A stretch of DNA of 64,000 nucleotides, from contig OX387190.1 of the NCBI GenBank assembly GCA_947561395.2, positions 31,428,858-31,492,857 of the forward strand, given 5' to 3'. Of this stretch, positions 1 to 12,400 are shown piece after piece. The stretch comes from Buxus sempervirens (lineage: Eukaryota; Streptophyta; Magnoliopsida; Buxales; Buxaceae). Below the pieces are notes generated by a model. That model saw only the letters and a program-made list of their open reading frames with translations. It searched no databases and was not told where the DNA came from. Positions within the stretch are counted from its first letter, which is position 1; each line of letters begins with the position of its first letter. The position numbers were made by a program, and so were the translations under genes.

Positions 1-660
1 AGATAACTCTACCAAAACCTGTAATCTCAGCTCTGATGAGTACATAAGGGACTATAGCATGAAGAGGCAGTAAGAACCTTTGCTAAACTTTTTTCAGGAA
101 GATGTATTACCCATAGGTCATGGTTTGTACTGTTGCACGACAATACCAAAACAAATTGAGATATGGTATCTTAATAATTGTTTTAGCTTTTCACTGTGTA
201 GGCTCATAATCAATTGCAATTATAAGGCATCTTAATAATAGTGAGGATTTTTTCTTTCGTATACTTCTATGCTCTGCCAAGGCTTATGGTTTCTAAAAGT
301 TACATAAATTAAGGAGGTCGTGTCAGGTTAGCCTAATGACATGAATAGAATCCCATATACAATAATGTAATGGTAAAATCTCCTTTTGCTGTCAAACAGC
401 TACGTGTATAATTTTGAGCGAATCCAGGTACACAGCAGCAAGAGGTTTTACGAATTAACAAAATTGTAAATCACCCCATTTGGATGATGATCATTTATAT
501 CGGAATCGGTGTAACCATCGTGAATCCGATCGCCTTAAATAGCTTGTATCAGTTATTCTCAAGGACATGCTAACTGCGTGATCAAAGTCATTAAGCACTG
601 GGCCTTTAAAAGCTTTCACGTACCTACGCAGACTCATCATCACCACAATAAACCGCAAGA
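1..660. other. Upstream region of the P450 gene, no gene seen
   Basis: AT-rich non-coding sequence leading into the P450 start at 661. The stretch TTAAATAG near 533-541 could act as a TATA-like box about 120 bases before the ATG, but this is weak. I see no convincing ORF, repeat or RNA gene. Confidence 0.4.
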
Positions 661-2208
661 ATGGAGTCATCTTCGGCTCTTGTTGCTTTAGTTTATTGCC
701 TAAAGACATTGCCTGGACTTGGGTTAGCCTTTCTCTGCACTCTCTCTGCCATCTTGTATCTCAGAACCAAGAGTCAAGTCATTGTCAATTGGCCTCTTCT
801 CGGCACACTTCCATCTCTTGTTTGCAATGCTCGTCGCCAAATCGAGTGGCACCTGGAAGTTTTTAACTCACTCGGCACTAGCACCTTCGTTGTACAAGGT
901 TCAATCTCAAAGCTCAAGTACGTGATCACTTGCCATCCCGGTAATGTCGAATACATTCTCAAAACCAACTTCTCAAACTTCCCAAAAGGAAGAATGTTCC
1001 AGGAGATATTCGACGTACTTGGTGACGGAATCCTCAGTGCAGATTCAGATTCATGGCGCATACAGAGGAAGATGGGACACTCGAGGTTCACGTCACGAGA
1101 ATTCCGAAGTCTTCTTTCCTATGCTGCCAAGACAGTGATTGCGGGTCATCTTCTTCCCTTGTTAGCTAATGCGGCCAGAGATGGGTCTGTCATCGACCTG
1201 CAAGAATTATGCCTTAGTTTCTCATTTCAAACCAATGAAATTGCTATAACTGGACCAGAAAATCTTGAGGCTGCTCAAATTGCTGAAGTAATAGATCAAG
1301 CCCAAGATGCGGTGCTTCAGAGGCTTGGGATGCCTAGTTCATTATGGAAGTTTCTGCGTTGGCTGAATGTTGGTAAAGAGAGAAAGCTAGCTTGGGCAAA
1401 GAAGAACATCGAGTCGATTACAGCAAAACTCATCGTGGCAAGAAGAGAAAGCTTGCTTAAAGGAGCCCAAACAAGTGACATATTGTCTATGTTCATGATA
1501 CCTAAACAAGGAGAAATGGACTTATCAGAAAGCACCGTGTTTCTCAGAGATACCTTAGTGAACTTTTTTGTTGCTGGACGGGAAACCACTGCATCTGGTC
1601 TAACTTGGTTCTTCTGGTTGGTTTCTCGAAATCCACGTGTAGAGGAAAAGATACTCGAAGAATTGAAGCTTGTATTCATGAAGAAGAAGAAAGAAGATGA
1701 AGGCGGTCAAGGCACCAAGAGATTCTGGGTGTTTGATTCAGATGATCTAAAAGGACTAGTGTATCTGCACGCAGCCTTGCTTGAATCACTAAGGTTGTAC
1801 CCTCCAGTTCCTATCAACGTAAAAGGTGTTGACAGTGAAGATGTTCTTCCTGATGGCACCACTGTAAGGCCAGGAATGCAGATCCTTTTCTCAATATATT
1901 CCATGGGAAGAATGGAAAGCATGTGGGGAGAGGATTTCTCGGAATTCAAGCCTGAGAGATGGATTAACGAAACAGGAGAATTAAGGCATGAATTGATGTA
2001 CAAGTACTTTGTGTTCAATGTTGGGCCAAGGACCTGCATGGGCAAGGATATGGCTCTTACTCTGATGAAGTCTGCCGCAGCTGCTACTCTATTCAACTTT
2101 CATGTTGAGGAGCTTAAGGGTCACTCGGTGTCCCTCAAACCGCTTATGGTACCCCGTATGAAGGATGGCTTGCCAGTTAAGATAAGAGAACGTGTTCCTT
2201 GGTGCTAA
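661..2208 (+). CDS. Cytochrome P450, CYP96-like (CYP86 clan)
   Basis: Intronless 515-residue haem mono-oxygenase. CYP96 and related CYP86-clan enzymes hydroxylate long-chain alkanes or fatty acids for wax, cutin or suberin, working at the ER membrane. An N-terminal hydrophobic anchor spans about residues 7-34. The C-helix WRIQR begins at 132, the oxygen-binding I-helix AGRETT is at 305-310, the K-helix ExxR (ESLR) at 375-378, PERW at 431-434, and the haem loop FNVGPRTCMG at 452-461 with ligand Cys459. Length and lack of introns fit CYP96A genes, as do the phrases NFPKG, FDVLGDGI and RWLNVGKE. The ATG follows an AT-rich leader. One oddity: the segment near 186-198 (SFSFQTNEIAITG) departs from the usual RFTFD..-type stretch of this clan. 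All core residues are present, so it looks functional. Substrate is not deducible; CYP96 rather than CYP86 is inferred from memory of family sequences. Confidence 0.88.
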   Translation: MESSSALVALVYCLKTLPGLGLAFLCTLSAILYLRTKSQVIVNWPLLGTLPSLVCNARRQIEWHLEVFNSLGTSTFVVQGSISKLKYVITCHPGNVEYILKTNFSNFPKGRMFQEIFDVLGDGILSADSDSWRIQRKMGHSRFTSREFRSLLSYAAKTVIAGHLLPLLANAARDGSVIDLQELCLSFSFQTNEIAITGPENLEAAQIAEVIDQAQDAVLQRLGMPSSLWKFLRWLNVGKERKLAWAKKNIESITAKLIVARRESLLKGAQTSDILSMFMIPKQGEMDLSESTVFLRDTLVNFFVAGRETTASGLTWFFWLVSRNPRVEEKILEELKLVFMKKKKEDEGGQGTKRFWVFDSDDLKGLVYLHAALLESLRLYPPVPINVKGVDSEDVLPDGTTVRPGMQILFSIYSMGRMESMWGEDFSEFKPERWINETGELRHELMYKYFVFNVGPRTCMGKDMALTLMKSAAAATLFNFHVEELKGHSVSLKPLMVPRMKDGLPVKIRERVPWC

Positions 2209-3267
2209 TTTGTTCTTACATATACTTCATACATTGAAGACATATCAGAAGATTTTATGTTTATGTAGTCGTGTGTGTTGACTGCCAAAATTATGTTATC
2301 AGTTAAATGGTCTGTTTTCCATGGAAAACCGAGCTAATTAAGACTAAAAAGGATGGATCAGAATTAAACATTTCGCCATGACTGTGCCTGTTTTCATTCA
2401 GAACCTATAGGAAAGGAAAGCACCAGTTTTCCATTAAAAGCCCCTCCAAGGCTCAAACCCCTTCCCAGAGCCTGTCCCAACAAGTAATAATATTCGATTC
2501 GTGTTTAACCCAGAAAAAAAGAAAAGAACGAAGGTAACAGATACACAGAGATAGATATAGGGATCTAAATTATACTTTTACAAATTATTTCTACTTTTAC
2601 TGATTTATTATAAATGCCCTAGTCGCCCAATACACAAGTCCAAGCATAATATAAATAATCCTTTTCAAATTTCAAATTTTCAATATTTTTTAACATTTCT
2701 ACTAAATAGGAAAAAACGTGTCTTTTTTCCCTTAAGTTGCTACATCATAGGATCAATATTAACAAATAATACGAGACAAAATCGTATAAATATATATATA
2801 TATGATTTATTAAGGCATTTATGTTCTGAAAATTGAAGTAGTGTTCCGCACTTATTGACGTCTATATCGGGTAGATGTTACACAGATTGGGTTTTATGGA
2901 AGGGCACATGTGTCGGTGACTATTGTTATAAAGCTCTTATCACACGACGTAGCTAATATAGGTAGGACCTACCGATATATATATATGTATGTATGCGTTG
3001 GTGACTGCAAACGCTACACATGTACACTTTGTTGTCTATATGGTAATCACCGATTAGTCCACTACTGTTCCATAGGCAGAGTCTTTGACGTAATCTTTGT
3101 TATTACTTGTGCATATGTGAATGTGAGGCTTTTGGCTTTTCCAAAAGCCAAGGGATCTTATTTGCATACGTGACAAGCATCAAGGGGTTTAGCCGAAATT
3201 CTCCTTCCTTTAATATAGAACTTTAATACAAAGCCTATTTTTACAATGCTCGAAGCCATTATCATTA
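2209..3267. other. Intergenic region after the P450
   Basis: Contains the P450 3' UTR at its start and AT-rich sequence with short AT runs near 2792-2805 and 2974-2987. The open frame at 2910-3173 has no recognisable protein character. No other feature supported. Confidence 0.5.
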
Positions 3268-3714
3268 GGGAAAATTATGAAAAAGTCATTTTTTATAGAT
3301 AATTATAAAAACAGTCCATTATAATTGAGAATTACAAAAAGGGGAGAATTACAAAACGGGTCACTTTTCATTGATAATTATAAAAATAGTCCATCATATT
3401 TAAATTACAGGATCATTTTTCAAAAATTATTAAATTTGAAGATTATTTTACCTGGGACACAAATGCATTTGTACGTTAAATGAAAGTTTTTATGTGGGAT
3501 ATGAGCGCATATTACATGGGGCACAAAAGGCATTCTATATGGGATACAAGCGCATCAGACACAAGCATGTTTTACCTACAATAAAATGGAACTATCTTTA
3601 AAATTTTTTTTAAATGACCTTTTAGGTCAATTATTTTTGAAAAGTAACCCTTTTTTTAAATGAGATCTTTATGAACTATTTTTATAAATAGAGGTCAATT
3701 TTCATAATTTTCCC
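3268..3714. mobile_element. Mutator-type MITE, 447 bp
   Basis: Short non-autonomous element. The left end reads GGGAAAATTATGAAAA and the right end is its inverted complement, with similarity continuing for some tens of bases. It is flanked by near-perfect 9-bp duplications, TTATCATTA (3259-3267) and TTATCACTA (3715-3723). A 9-bp target duplication and long G-rich-ended inverted repeats are typical of Mutator-like elements. It has no coding capacity. The one mismatch between the duplications and the worn inverted repeats suggest an insertion that is not recent. Confidence 0.85.
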
Positions 3715-3723
3715 TTATCACTA

Positions 3724-4189
3724 ACATGTGCCAAACGGGCTCCACGTAACTAAGCAAAGTTGCCTAATTTAGAGTAGTTTCAAGTCACTTTCTACAATTA
3801 GCCTTGGAGCCTTCGCTGTATCAGCTAATGAATTTGAGTCATTTGACCATTGCCTTTGCCCACTGCAACGTGTAGATCACTAGAGGCTACTTTAGTACTC
3901 TGGATAATTAGATGTTACAAGATTACTAAAATACCCTTAAGGTGAACGCGGCTCTCCGCCACTGTAGATGTTTGAACGGGAATAATGATGCAGAGGTCCC
4001 GCCACGTCAATAGCCACTCCGTAGCCGGGATTTGCTCCCCATCGGTCTATACATACTGATCGATTCGACAAAAGCAGCATTGCCGAGAATTTCCATGCAA
4101 CTTTTCTTCGTTGTAAAGGAAGAAGATCATTGATCGGTCCTCATTCTCCAATCACGTTTTCGATTCCACACAATATACAATCATCAACG
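3724..4189 (+). promoter_or_regulatory. Promoter and 5' UTR region of the annexin gene
   Basis: Non-coding stretch between the MITE and the annexin ATG at 4190. A weak TATA-like CTATACATA lies near 4048. No specific cis-element can be assigned. Confidence 0.35.
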
Positions 4190-7100
4190 ATGTCGACTCT
4201 CACAGTTCCCGAATCCATTCCCTCTGTGGCTGAAGACTGTGAGCAACTCAGAAAAGCTTTCGAAGGTCTCCAATTCTACGCTTTCTTTTCCTCAATTTAT
4301 GCGAGAAATAGCTCATTGCACTTGATTTGACGTTTTCAATCTTCATCTAGTCACATCGGTGATCATCAGCGTACTTACCGTCAGTTCGTTGTCGTCGTCG
4401 TCGTTTTTTTGTTCTTTTTCCTCTAATTTTATTTTGATTCGATTTGATAATCGGAAGTGAGGATCGCAATGGATTCATGTGGATAATGGGAGATTAGTGC
4501 TATAGCGGATCCGACGATCTGCGAATGATGGTGATCTGTTTCTACTGAAACGATTTGGTTTTCGTATGGGCCTTTGAGCTACTTACTATCTTATATTTAG
4601 ACTTGCTGGTTACTTGATGTTGCTCTGTTCGATTTTGGTATCATCTATAGTGAATCGATTCTTTTGCGGTTCTGATGATCTATAAATGATACTGGAAAAT
4701 CAGTTTGATTTCAGAATCTTTTGAGGATAGTGGAAGCTTTTAAGTTTTTCTCGGCTATGACGATCTACAAATGCTTGTAATCTTCTGAGTTCATTTTCTA
4801 CATGTCTTATCTACATGTAAGGTATCAACAACACAAATCCATTAGATTTTGCTGGATTTTCCTGTTTCATTGACGGTGTAGGAGATGCTTGCTGTTGCTC
4901 TGTCCATTTCTATTTTGTATGTGATGAGAATTGAAGCATTTTGATTTTCCTTGGAAGTGTTAAAAGTATGCGATGCATTGTTTTATGTGGAAATAGAAGA
5001 TCTTTAGTTTCTTCATCTGGTGTAGAGAATACTTTTTGGGTTTCCAGAGGTGATATTGTTCTGTTTTAGCTAACGACTCATCTGGCTATATTTAGAATTT
5101 CCATTGTAATAATATGTGTTTGGATTCTGATCTAATGACATACTGGATTGAGTTCTCATGCAATCCTTGCTTGGAAAGGTACCTCCAGGGGTGATATTGT
5201 TCCGTTTTAGCTAACTATAAGGTACCTTATAGTTCTCTGAATATTGAGTGTTACTGGAGCTATTTTAATCTCTTATATTTTTGAATCTCTATGAATTTTT
5301 CTTTTTCGTTTTTGATAACAAAATTTGACTCGAAATCTTAGTAGATCAGCAGAATAATTCAAGAAATTTATCTGGTTTCTTGTCGATCTTACAGATCTTG
5401 TTGTTTGCAAATACTTGGTGGCTTCTGATAACCATATGTGGGATATTTTATTGACAACATTTATTTTTTGTTTGTTTTGAGTTGCTTCCATGTGTTTCAT
5501 GTGAATTAATTGTGAGACTTCTCTTGTAAATATATCTGCAGGATGGGGAACAAACGAGGGATTGATCGTGTCCATATTGGCACACAGGAAAGCAGCACAG
5601 CGCAAGTTGATTCGGCAAACTTATGCTGAAACTTACGGAGTGGATCTACTCAAATCTTTAGACAAAGAACTTTCAAGTGACTTTGAGGTCAGCTTTCAGT
5701 GTATTGTATCTTTGCTCTGTAAATCTCATTCTCCTCCTTGTTTCATGGATACTGTGCAAATGTGGGCTTCTTATTGTGGCATGGGTATATAATCTTCCTT
5801 TTATCTTTTGTGAAGTTTGTAGTATAATTCAGAACAAAGGGTGAAACAGTACCTGTTACCTTAGGTGGGCAGGACCCAATATTACCAGGGTGAGAGGAAG
5901 CAATCAGGATCATTGTTAAATGTAATGACTTGATTCTTTTTTATGTGTTTTTTAAACAGAGAGCAGTACTCCTATGGACGTTGGATCCTGCTGAACGTGA
6001 TGCGCTGCTAGCCAATGAAGCGACGAGTAGATGGACTGCAAGCAATCAGGTTCTAATGGAAATAGCTTGTACAAGGTCTTCACATGAACTGCTGTTGGCG
6101 AGGCAAGCTTATCATGCTCGTTTCAAGAGATCCCTCGAAGAAGACGTTGCATATCACACAAAGGGGGACTTCCGTAAGGTACAGCTTTGCCTACATAAAT
6201 CATTTGAGATTTGATGCCACGATGAGCCTTTATGTGTAGATTTTCTATTCTTATGAACTTTAGGAAAAAAAATTTCTGGTTGGAAAATAAGTTCCTTTCT
6301 CCTAGAAGATTAATTACTTTATCTTTTCCTCTCTACACAAAGCTGACGGTTATATTTCAGAAAATGATTTACTTAAAATTCTTTGCCCTTTTTTCTTTCT
6401 TTTCCAACAATAAATGAACTATAGGTAAATATATCAATATTTTGTAGTTGTTTTGTGCATATAAATGACTTTCTTGCAGCAGTTGTGAAGGCCATACGAA
6501 GGATTAATTATGGCCATAAGCCCCATTGGGTTGCTTAAGTCGCAAAACAATGTGACTAGGTTTTTTTATGAGCGAAATATTAAAAGATAATGTAGAGCAA
6601 ATTCGCACACCTGATTTCGGAAAGATTTAAAGATGAACCCTTGGGGTTTTGATTGAAAAGTCCTATAGAACTCTTTTCCTTGATATCTGCAAATCAGCCT
6701 ATAAAATCCCAAAGAGTAAGCAAAGCCAGGTACACCTTTCATGTCTTTCTTGATTTCCTCACAGAATCCCGTGTTTTTTTTTCTGCTGCTTGGTATTGAC
6801 TTTATCCAAGCTTTTTTTTTCCCTCCTCTTCCTTTCCTTTTTTTTTATTTTTCTTTTTATCAAGGAGAAATATTAATCTGCAAGAACAAATCTTGATTAA
6901 AAATGTTGGGAATTAGTTTCTCTCACCGGGAATTAGATTCTGCGCCTTCTGTTTTTAATAATTGTAAAGCTTGCTGGCTGTTTATTTTGGTTTCTCATTC
7001 CCACCCAGATTTTGGTACCTCTTGTTACCTCATATCGATACGAAGGACCGGAGGTAAACATGACACTGGCAAAATCAGAGGCAAAGTTACTTCGTGAGAA

Positions 7101-7876
7101 GATCTCAGATAAGGCATATAATGATGAAGACCTTATCAGAATTCTCACGACAAGGAGCAAAGCGCAGCTCAATGCAACATTCAATCACTACCATGATGAA
7201 TGTGGAAATCCCATCAACAAGGTATAATCGTTTTTCTTTTCCTTTTTTTTCCCTCTCTGGTTTCTTACCAACCTTGGCTAAGACATATCTCAGAATTTGA
7301 AAAGCAACACGTTTGGATTGTTGCAGTGGAGTGATCCATTTTGACTTTTCGTTTTCTATATTGCAATATTATTTTTTCACTATCACGGATGGTTAGATAG
7401 AACAATATATTAGATCTTATAAATACGAGATCTCCTACTTGTGAATCTGGAATAAAACTACTATCAGCTTAATAAGATGAGAGTGCACGCTTCTCTATGA
7501 TTTCGAAAGAGTAACGGTAAACAATGTGGAACGTTAATCTCCTATGACATTCAACTGGTATGAGTTCTCTTGCTTGCAGGATCTAGAGGCCGACTCTGAG
7601 GATGAATTCCTCAAATTACTCTGTTCCACAATAGAGTGCTTGAGCTACCCTGAGAAATATTTTGAGAAGGTTCTCCGTGCTGTAATCAACAAAATGGGAA
7701 CAGATGAAGGAGCCCTTACTAGAATTATTACCACTCGAGCTGAAATTGACATGAAAATCATAAAAGAGGAGTACTACCGCAGGAACAGCGTCCCCCTGGA
7801 CCGTGCCATTGGAAAGGACACCCATGGAGACTACGAAAAAATCCTTCTAGCACTGATAGGGCAAGAAGATGCCTAA
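4190..7876 (+). CDS. ANN1-like: Annexin D1/D2-like, five exons
   Basis: Calcium- and phospholipid-binding annexin of 316 residues, cytosolic and recruited to membranes. Exons by splice sites and phase: 4190-4265, 5542-5687, 5960-6178, 7009-7221, 7580-7876. All introns are GT-AG and the frame closes exactly. The four annexin repeats are recognisable. Repeat 1 has the type-II calcium loop GWGTNEG (26-32), and repeat 4 has KMGTDEG (256-262), where Met replaces the first Gly, as is common in plants. His40, the residue discussed for peroxidase activity of Arabidopsis annexin 1, is conserved in LAHRK. The IRI actin-binding-like motif is at 190-192. The protein ends GQEDA, as many plant annexins do. 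The first ATG of the leader frame (4130) is not used in this model; the 4190 ATG gives the family N-terminus MSTLTVP. Intron 1 is the longest at about 1.3 kb. Whether it is orthologous to ANN1 or ANN2 is not settled by eye. Confidence 0.95.
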
Positions 7877-8200
7877 ACAGAGCGTTCATTATGTCAAGAG
7901 GCTTGGCTTCGGTATGTTTTCGTTTCACGTATTCGCCATAAGTTATCTAGTGTGGATGTTGTATTGTTTCCCTACCTACTGGTCGTGTGAAACCTCTCCC
8001 TTCAATATTTCCTGTGTTTTGTACGGAGTCGCTTTGATGTTCTCCGTGGCTTGACTTCAGTATGTTTGCAAGTTTATGTATATGCTTTCAGTTATCTAGC
8101 GTGGATGAACTTGTAATGCTGCCCTATCTTTGTGATTATGTGAACGCTCCCTTAATATGTCATGTGTCTTGAATGGATGCGCTTCAAGATTCAGTAATTG
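7877..8200 (+). repeat. Diverged tandem duplication in the annexin 3' region
   Basis: Two copies of a unit of about 145 bases, roughly 7901-8045 and 8046-8190. They share in order GGCTT.ACTTC/GGCTTCGG.TATGTTT, AGTTATCTAG.GTGGATG and CTCCCTT.AATAT, with a Cys/Gly-like shadow frame. The block directly follows the annexin stop, so at least part is probably transcribed as 3' UTR. The copies are visibly diverged. Confidence 0.65.
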
Positions 8201-9483
8201 GTTTGGTAGTATTTGGGGACGTACCACTTCTTTCTGTTGCTACTTTCTAGTGGGTGGCTATAATTTTGATCGTTTATGGATAATGGTTATAGATATCTGC
8301 TTCTTAGGATTCAGAGAAATAACTTCTGGAAACGGAATAGGGCCCTCTGATATAAACGGCTGTTCGAAAAGGAGGAGGGCGCGTAGAAGGTGGGGAAAAG
8401 AATAAGTCAGGACAGGAGACCCATGCTGACTGCGAACTGGATGCCTGACAAATGGAGGGAGCTTGCAGATCAGGCTGTCCCTATCTCAGTTATGTACAAC
8501 CCCACGCTACAATATTATTTTCCTTTCGTAGGATTCATCTTCTCGCAGAGCACTAACTTCGCTGGTGGTCTGCCATTTCCCTTTTAAAATGAGCTTCCGG
8601 CAAATTGAATACGTGTAGCGTCCACGTTAATGGGGGGAGTCACCGTGATCCACGTTAGCTTGCATTTGAATATTTTTTGTTTTACTTTGTTTACTTACAT
8701 TTGATTGGCAAGTAGTTGTAAGGAGACAATTTTGATTAATGTGATAAGCTTAGTTTAGATCTGATGATGTGGCAACCACACACACACACACACAGATATA
8801 TATATATATATATATATATATTGCCTTCTGGTTTTGAATAATAAGAGAGAATGGTTTCAAGTCATTTTGGACTTTTGGAGATTTAGTTGTCCCTCTAATG
8901 AGACAATTTATTTAGTCTTCTACCTTAAACACAATCAGCATGGATTGATCATCTGAGTGAATTCAACTTTCATCTATATGCATTCTATGCGATATGAGTT
9001 GAGGCATATATTTTGATGTCAAATAAATAAGAAAAACAGCAGTGAAAATACAGCAAGCAACCTAAGGTACCAACTGATACCCCGAACAAATTAACAACAG
9101 AATACAAATGTCAGGAGTGTCTGTACCAGGCATTTTGAAAACTGACACCAGTTCTAAGGGACGGAAACTCCTTCCATATCAACTGATAATCAAAACACTT
9201 CTTACTGTTGTTTCTGCTGCTAAACTCTAAAGCAAAACACTGATGTAAGAAAACAATCACATTTCTTGAAACACCATCAACAAACACAAATTAGCCAGCA
9301 GTCTATTATATTGGTCTGGATGTTAAGCAGGGTTATTATATTTATGCCACAATCCACATTCTCCAGTGCAAATCCAACAGTGGTGATCATGGTCCCTCAT
9401 GAGTCAAAAAATTAACTTGGTAGGATCGAAAGACAATCAAACACGACGTAATAAAGTAATATAAAGAAGTTAGGCATGATTAG
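8201..9483. other. Intergenic region between annexin and DUF4057 genes
   Basis: Tail-to-tail intergenic space. It carries the 3' UTR of the leftward DUF4057 gene close to 9483 and a CA/TA microsatellite listed separately. The open frames at 8157-8405 and 8390-8587 lack recognisable protein features. Confidence 0.5.
8777..8820. repeat. Compound microsatellite (CA)n-(TA)n
   Basis: About eight CA units followed by a long run of TA units, read directly from the sequence. Confidence 0.95.
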
Positions 9484-12400
9484 TTAAACAAGGGCAATGC
9501 TGCTCTCACCACCAGGGGGCTTGCGGACACCACCCAGGTAGTCTCTGGCTTCTGCCTTCCCATCAGCAAAAATGTTGCTGCCACTGATCTCTCTCAGCTT
9601 TGCGATGCTCAGTGGCTTCTCCGCTGACCCTGGAGGAGCATCTCCCTTGAAGATGTCATTGCCTGTTAGCTCTGCAAATTTCTGGTTGTGTATTTTCTTG
9701 GCTGTCTTGAGCACAGTTTCTTCACCAAACATGATATTACTCTGACCTCCAGCAGGCTTCAAAATTAAAACAAAATTCACAAATAAGTTAGATGTCTGAG
9801 GTCTGGAGATAAAGAATAACTGAGTGAAAGCAAAGATGCAATTATAACATTTGATTGCAGGCAATATCTGGATTGAGACAAATCCTTGTTCAAATTTCCA
9901 TGTGCATGTGCTCTAGAGCAGAGGCAGCAACAGCTTTAGTGTCCTAAGAGCATGGACACAATTATAACATCTGATAGCAAGTAATATATGGATTGGGACA
10001 AATCTCTGTTCCAATCTCCATGTGCATGTGCCATGGGCAGACAGCCAAAGCTTTTGGTTCCTTAACATCCATACCTAAACATTATTAATAGGGAAGCAAA
10101 GAAAAAGAAATATGGAGATCTTGCAAGAGAAAACCAAAAATGATTTACCCCCATGGAAACTCACGTTAGAGACTTTGACGGATGTGCGTACATTCCTTGG
10201 TGCAGGTTCTCCCATGTCTTTGCTTTCTTTCAACTCCAAGGAGCGTGCAACCAATGGCCTAGAAATAATTTCAGGAGGAGGGCCAAAAATGTCATGCCCG
10301 CTAAGTTCTTTACACTTTGCCTCTGATAGCTGCTTCTTCATCATTGCTTCTGACTCGCTTTCCAGTGTTCCGCTTAGCTCTCGCTGCTTTGCAACCTCAG
10401 GAAGAGAGGTTGGCTTCTTGGGAGAAACACTCTCTTCAGCACTGAATGAGATCTGGCTGATACCACTTACTGCTTGCTGTGAAATTCATCCATAAAACAT
10501 GTTTACGTTAATAAATGCATACGTATTGTTGAAATGGGAAACTTGAAAAAGCAGAGTTCTCATCAAAATGGATTTCTAAAGTGTCATATAGTAATAATGC
10601 AATGAAAAACTAGGACAGAACAAGTAAATACCTGATAGACACGCAATCCCGTTCTGTTGCTTGTATTTGACTTGGTTTCAGATTCTAGTGCACCATTTTC
10701 AGCATCTGCTGCAAAGATACCACTACCGGTAATCTCCTTCAGTTTGTAATCAGAACAGGGTTTCCTGAAAGTTGCAAAATTGATGGTTTCAGAAAGCCTA
10801 GAATAAATGATAGACATGAAATATATAATACATCACAGGTTTCAGCATCACATTTTACTTTTAGCTCTTCATGCACGTATGAAGCGGCATGTTTTCTCTA
10901 AGTTGTAACTCCTGTCAGAGTTAGATTGAGCTAAAAAAGGATATAATGTTCTTGATTTGTATATGGAAATATTGATTCTAGTTGCAATTCAATTACATTT
11001 AAATGCAAGCAGGCAAAATCTAAAGTCTGTTATAAATTGACAACTTTTTCAATCTTTTTTTTTTTTTTTACTGGTCAGAAAATCACAACTGAAAGCAAAC
11101 AAAATAACATGCTTTTTCAAAAGTTTCTGACAGAGTGAATCCTGTCAAAATGCATCTCATCCATCTAACTGATGCCTAGGGCTCTATTTATCATCTCTAA
11201 ACAGACAAAAAACATCGTTTGTATAGTAAATTCCCTCGTTGCAATCTAAAATTTATAACAGAACTAGTTATATCTGTCAAAGCATGCATGTGAACAGAGC
11301 CATGTAGAAGATGGTGATTAACTGATGAATGTGAGAAAGGTGGCAATGATATTATATGCCTACAAATAATAGAGTGATGGGAGGGGCATGTGGGGGTCCT
11401 TCACCCTTGCCATCAATTTTGTATAAATACATTGTTCGGTGCTTAGTTTTCGGCCTTTCTTAGAGTTATCCTACATATCAAAGAGAAAAAACTTTTAGTT
11501 TGAGATCTTGTTGCTATTGTTGCCACTGTAAATATTCAGGAATCTCTGACATAAAGCATGAAAAATGACATGTAATTATCGGTAATTCAAACTGAATTCT
11601 CATGAAATGAGTGCAATTATCCCCAATTAGTGATCCATATTCATCTTGAAGCCCATAAAATAATCAGATAATAAGGAATTGACCTATGGTCAACTTTAGA
11701 AATGCTTAGTCATGGTTTGAGAACAAGCTGAATCCAGCTTAATCTTCATTGTCACTGAAATGGCAACAGATTTCCCTCACCAGAAGTAACCACAAAACCT
11801 AGATACTGTTCCTCTCATTCATCATAATTGTCAATGAAAATGTCTCTGTGTTCGAAAGGTTCAGTTATTCACAATAACAATCTAAACAAGCTTGCAGACT
11901 TGGACAGGTATAACACACTCGAGCTAGGTCAACCTCCATGCAGCCCAAAACTATAGTTTGAGAATCAAAGGCAGAAATTTCTTATTATGATTGTTTTTAA
12001 ATGTTAGAACACTAGCTTTCAATTTTAAGACTGCCTTTGGAGTAAAATCACATTCAAAGCTATCAATAAACCAATACAAGCCAAATTTTGTGCTCTCCAA
12101 TGCAAGCAGAGCAAGTGGACAAAGGTGCTGCTGGAATTCACATGAATATGGCACAACGAGAGAAAACTGCCTCCTAAAAATCCGGAGTTGTAGCTTATAC
12201 TGGCAAATAGATGATCTAGGGAAGCAGCTCTACATACAAGTTCTGTTTATGCAAATACCACAAGATGTAAATTTAATAATAGAGAATATTAAGTCATGGA
12301 AAATCATAGATCATCAATGGATAAGAAACCTAAAAAATGACCTTGTATGTCAAAAAATTGAGATTGACTTGGTAATAACGAACATTATTGTTGTTCTTCC

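Noticed and set aside
2910-3173. 87-codon open frame downstream of the P450
   Set aside because: No protein-like composition or family resemblance; in AT-rich intergenic DNA.
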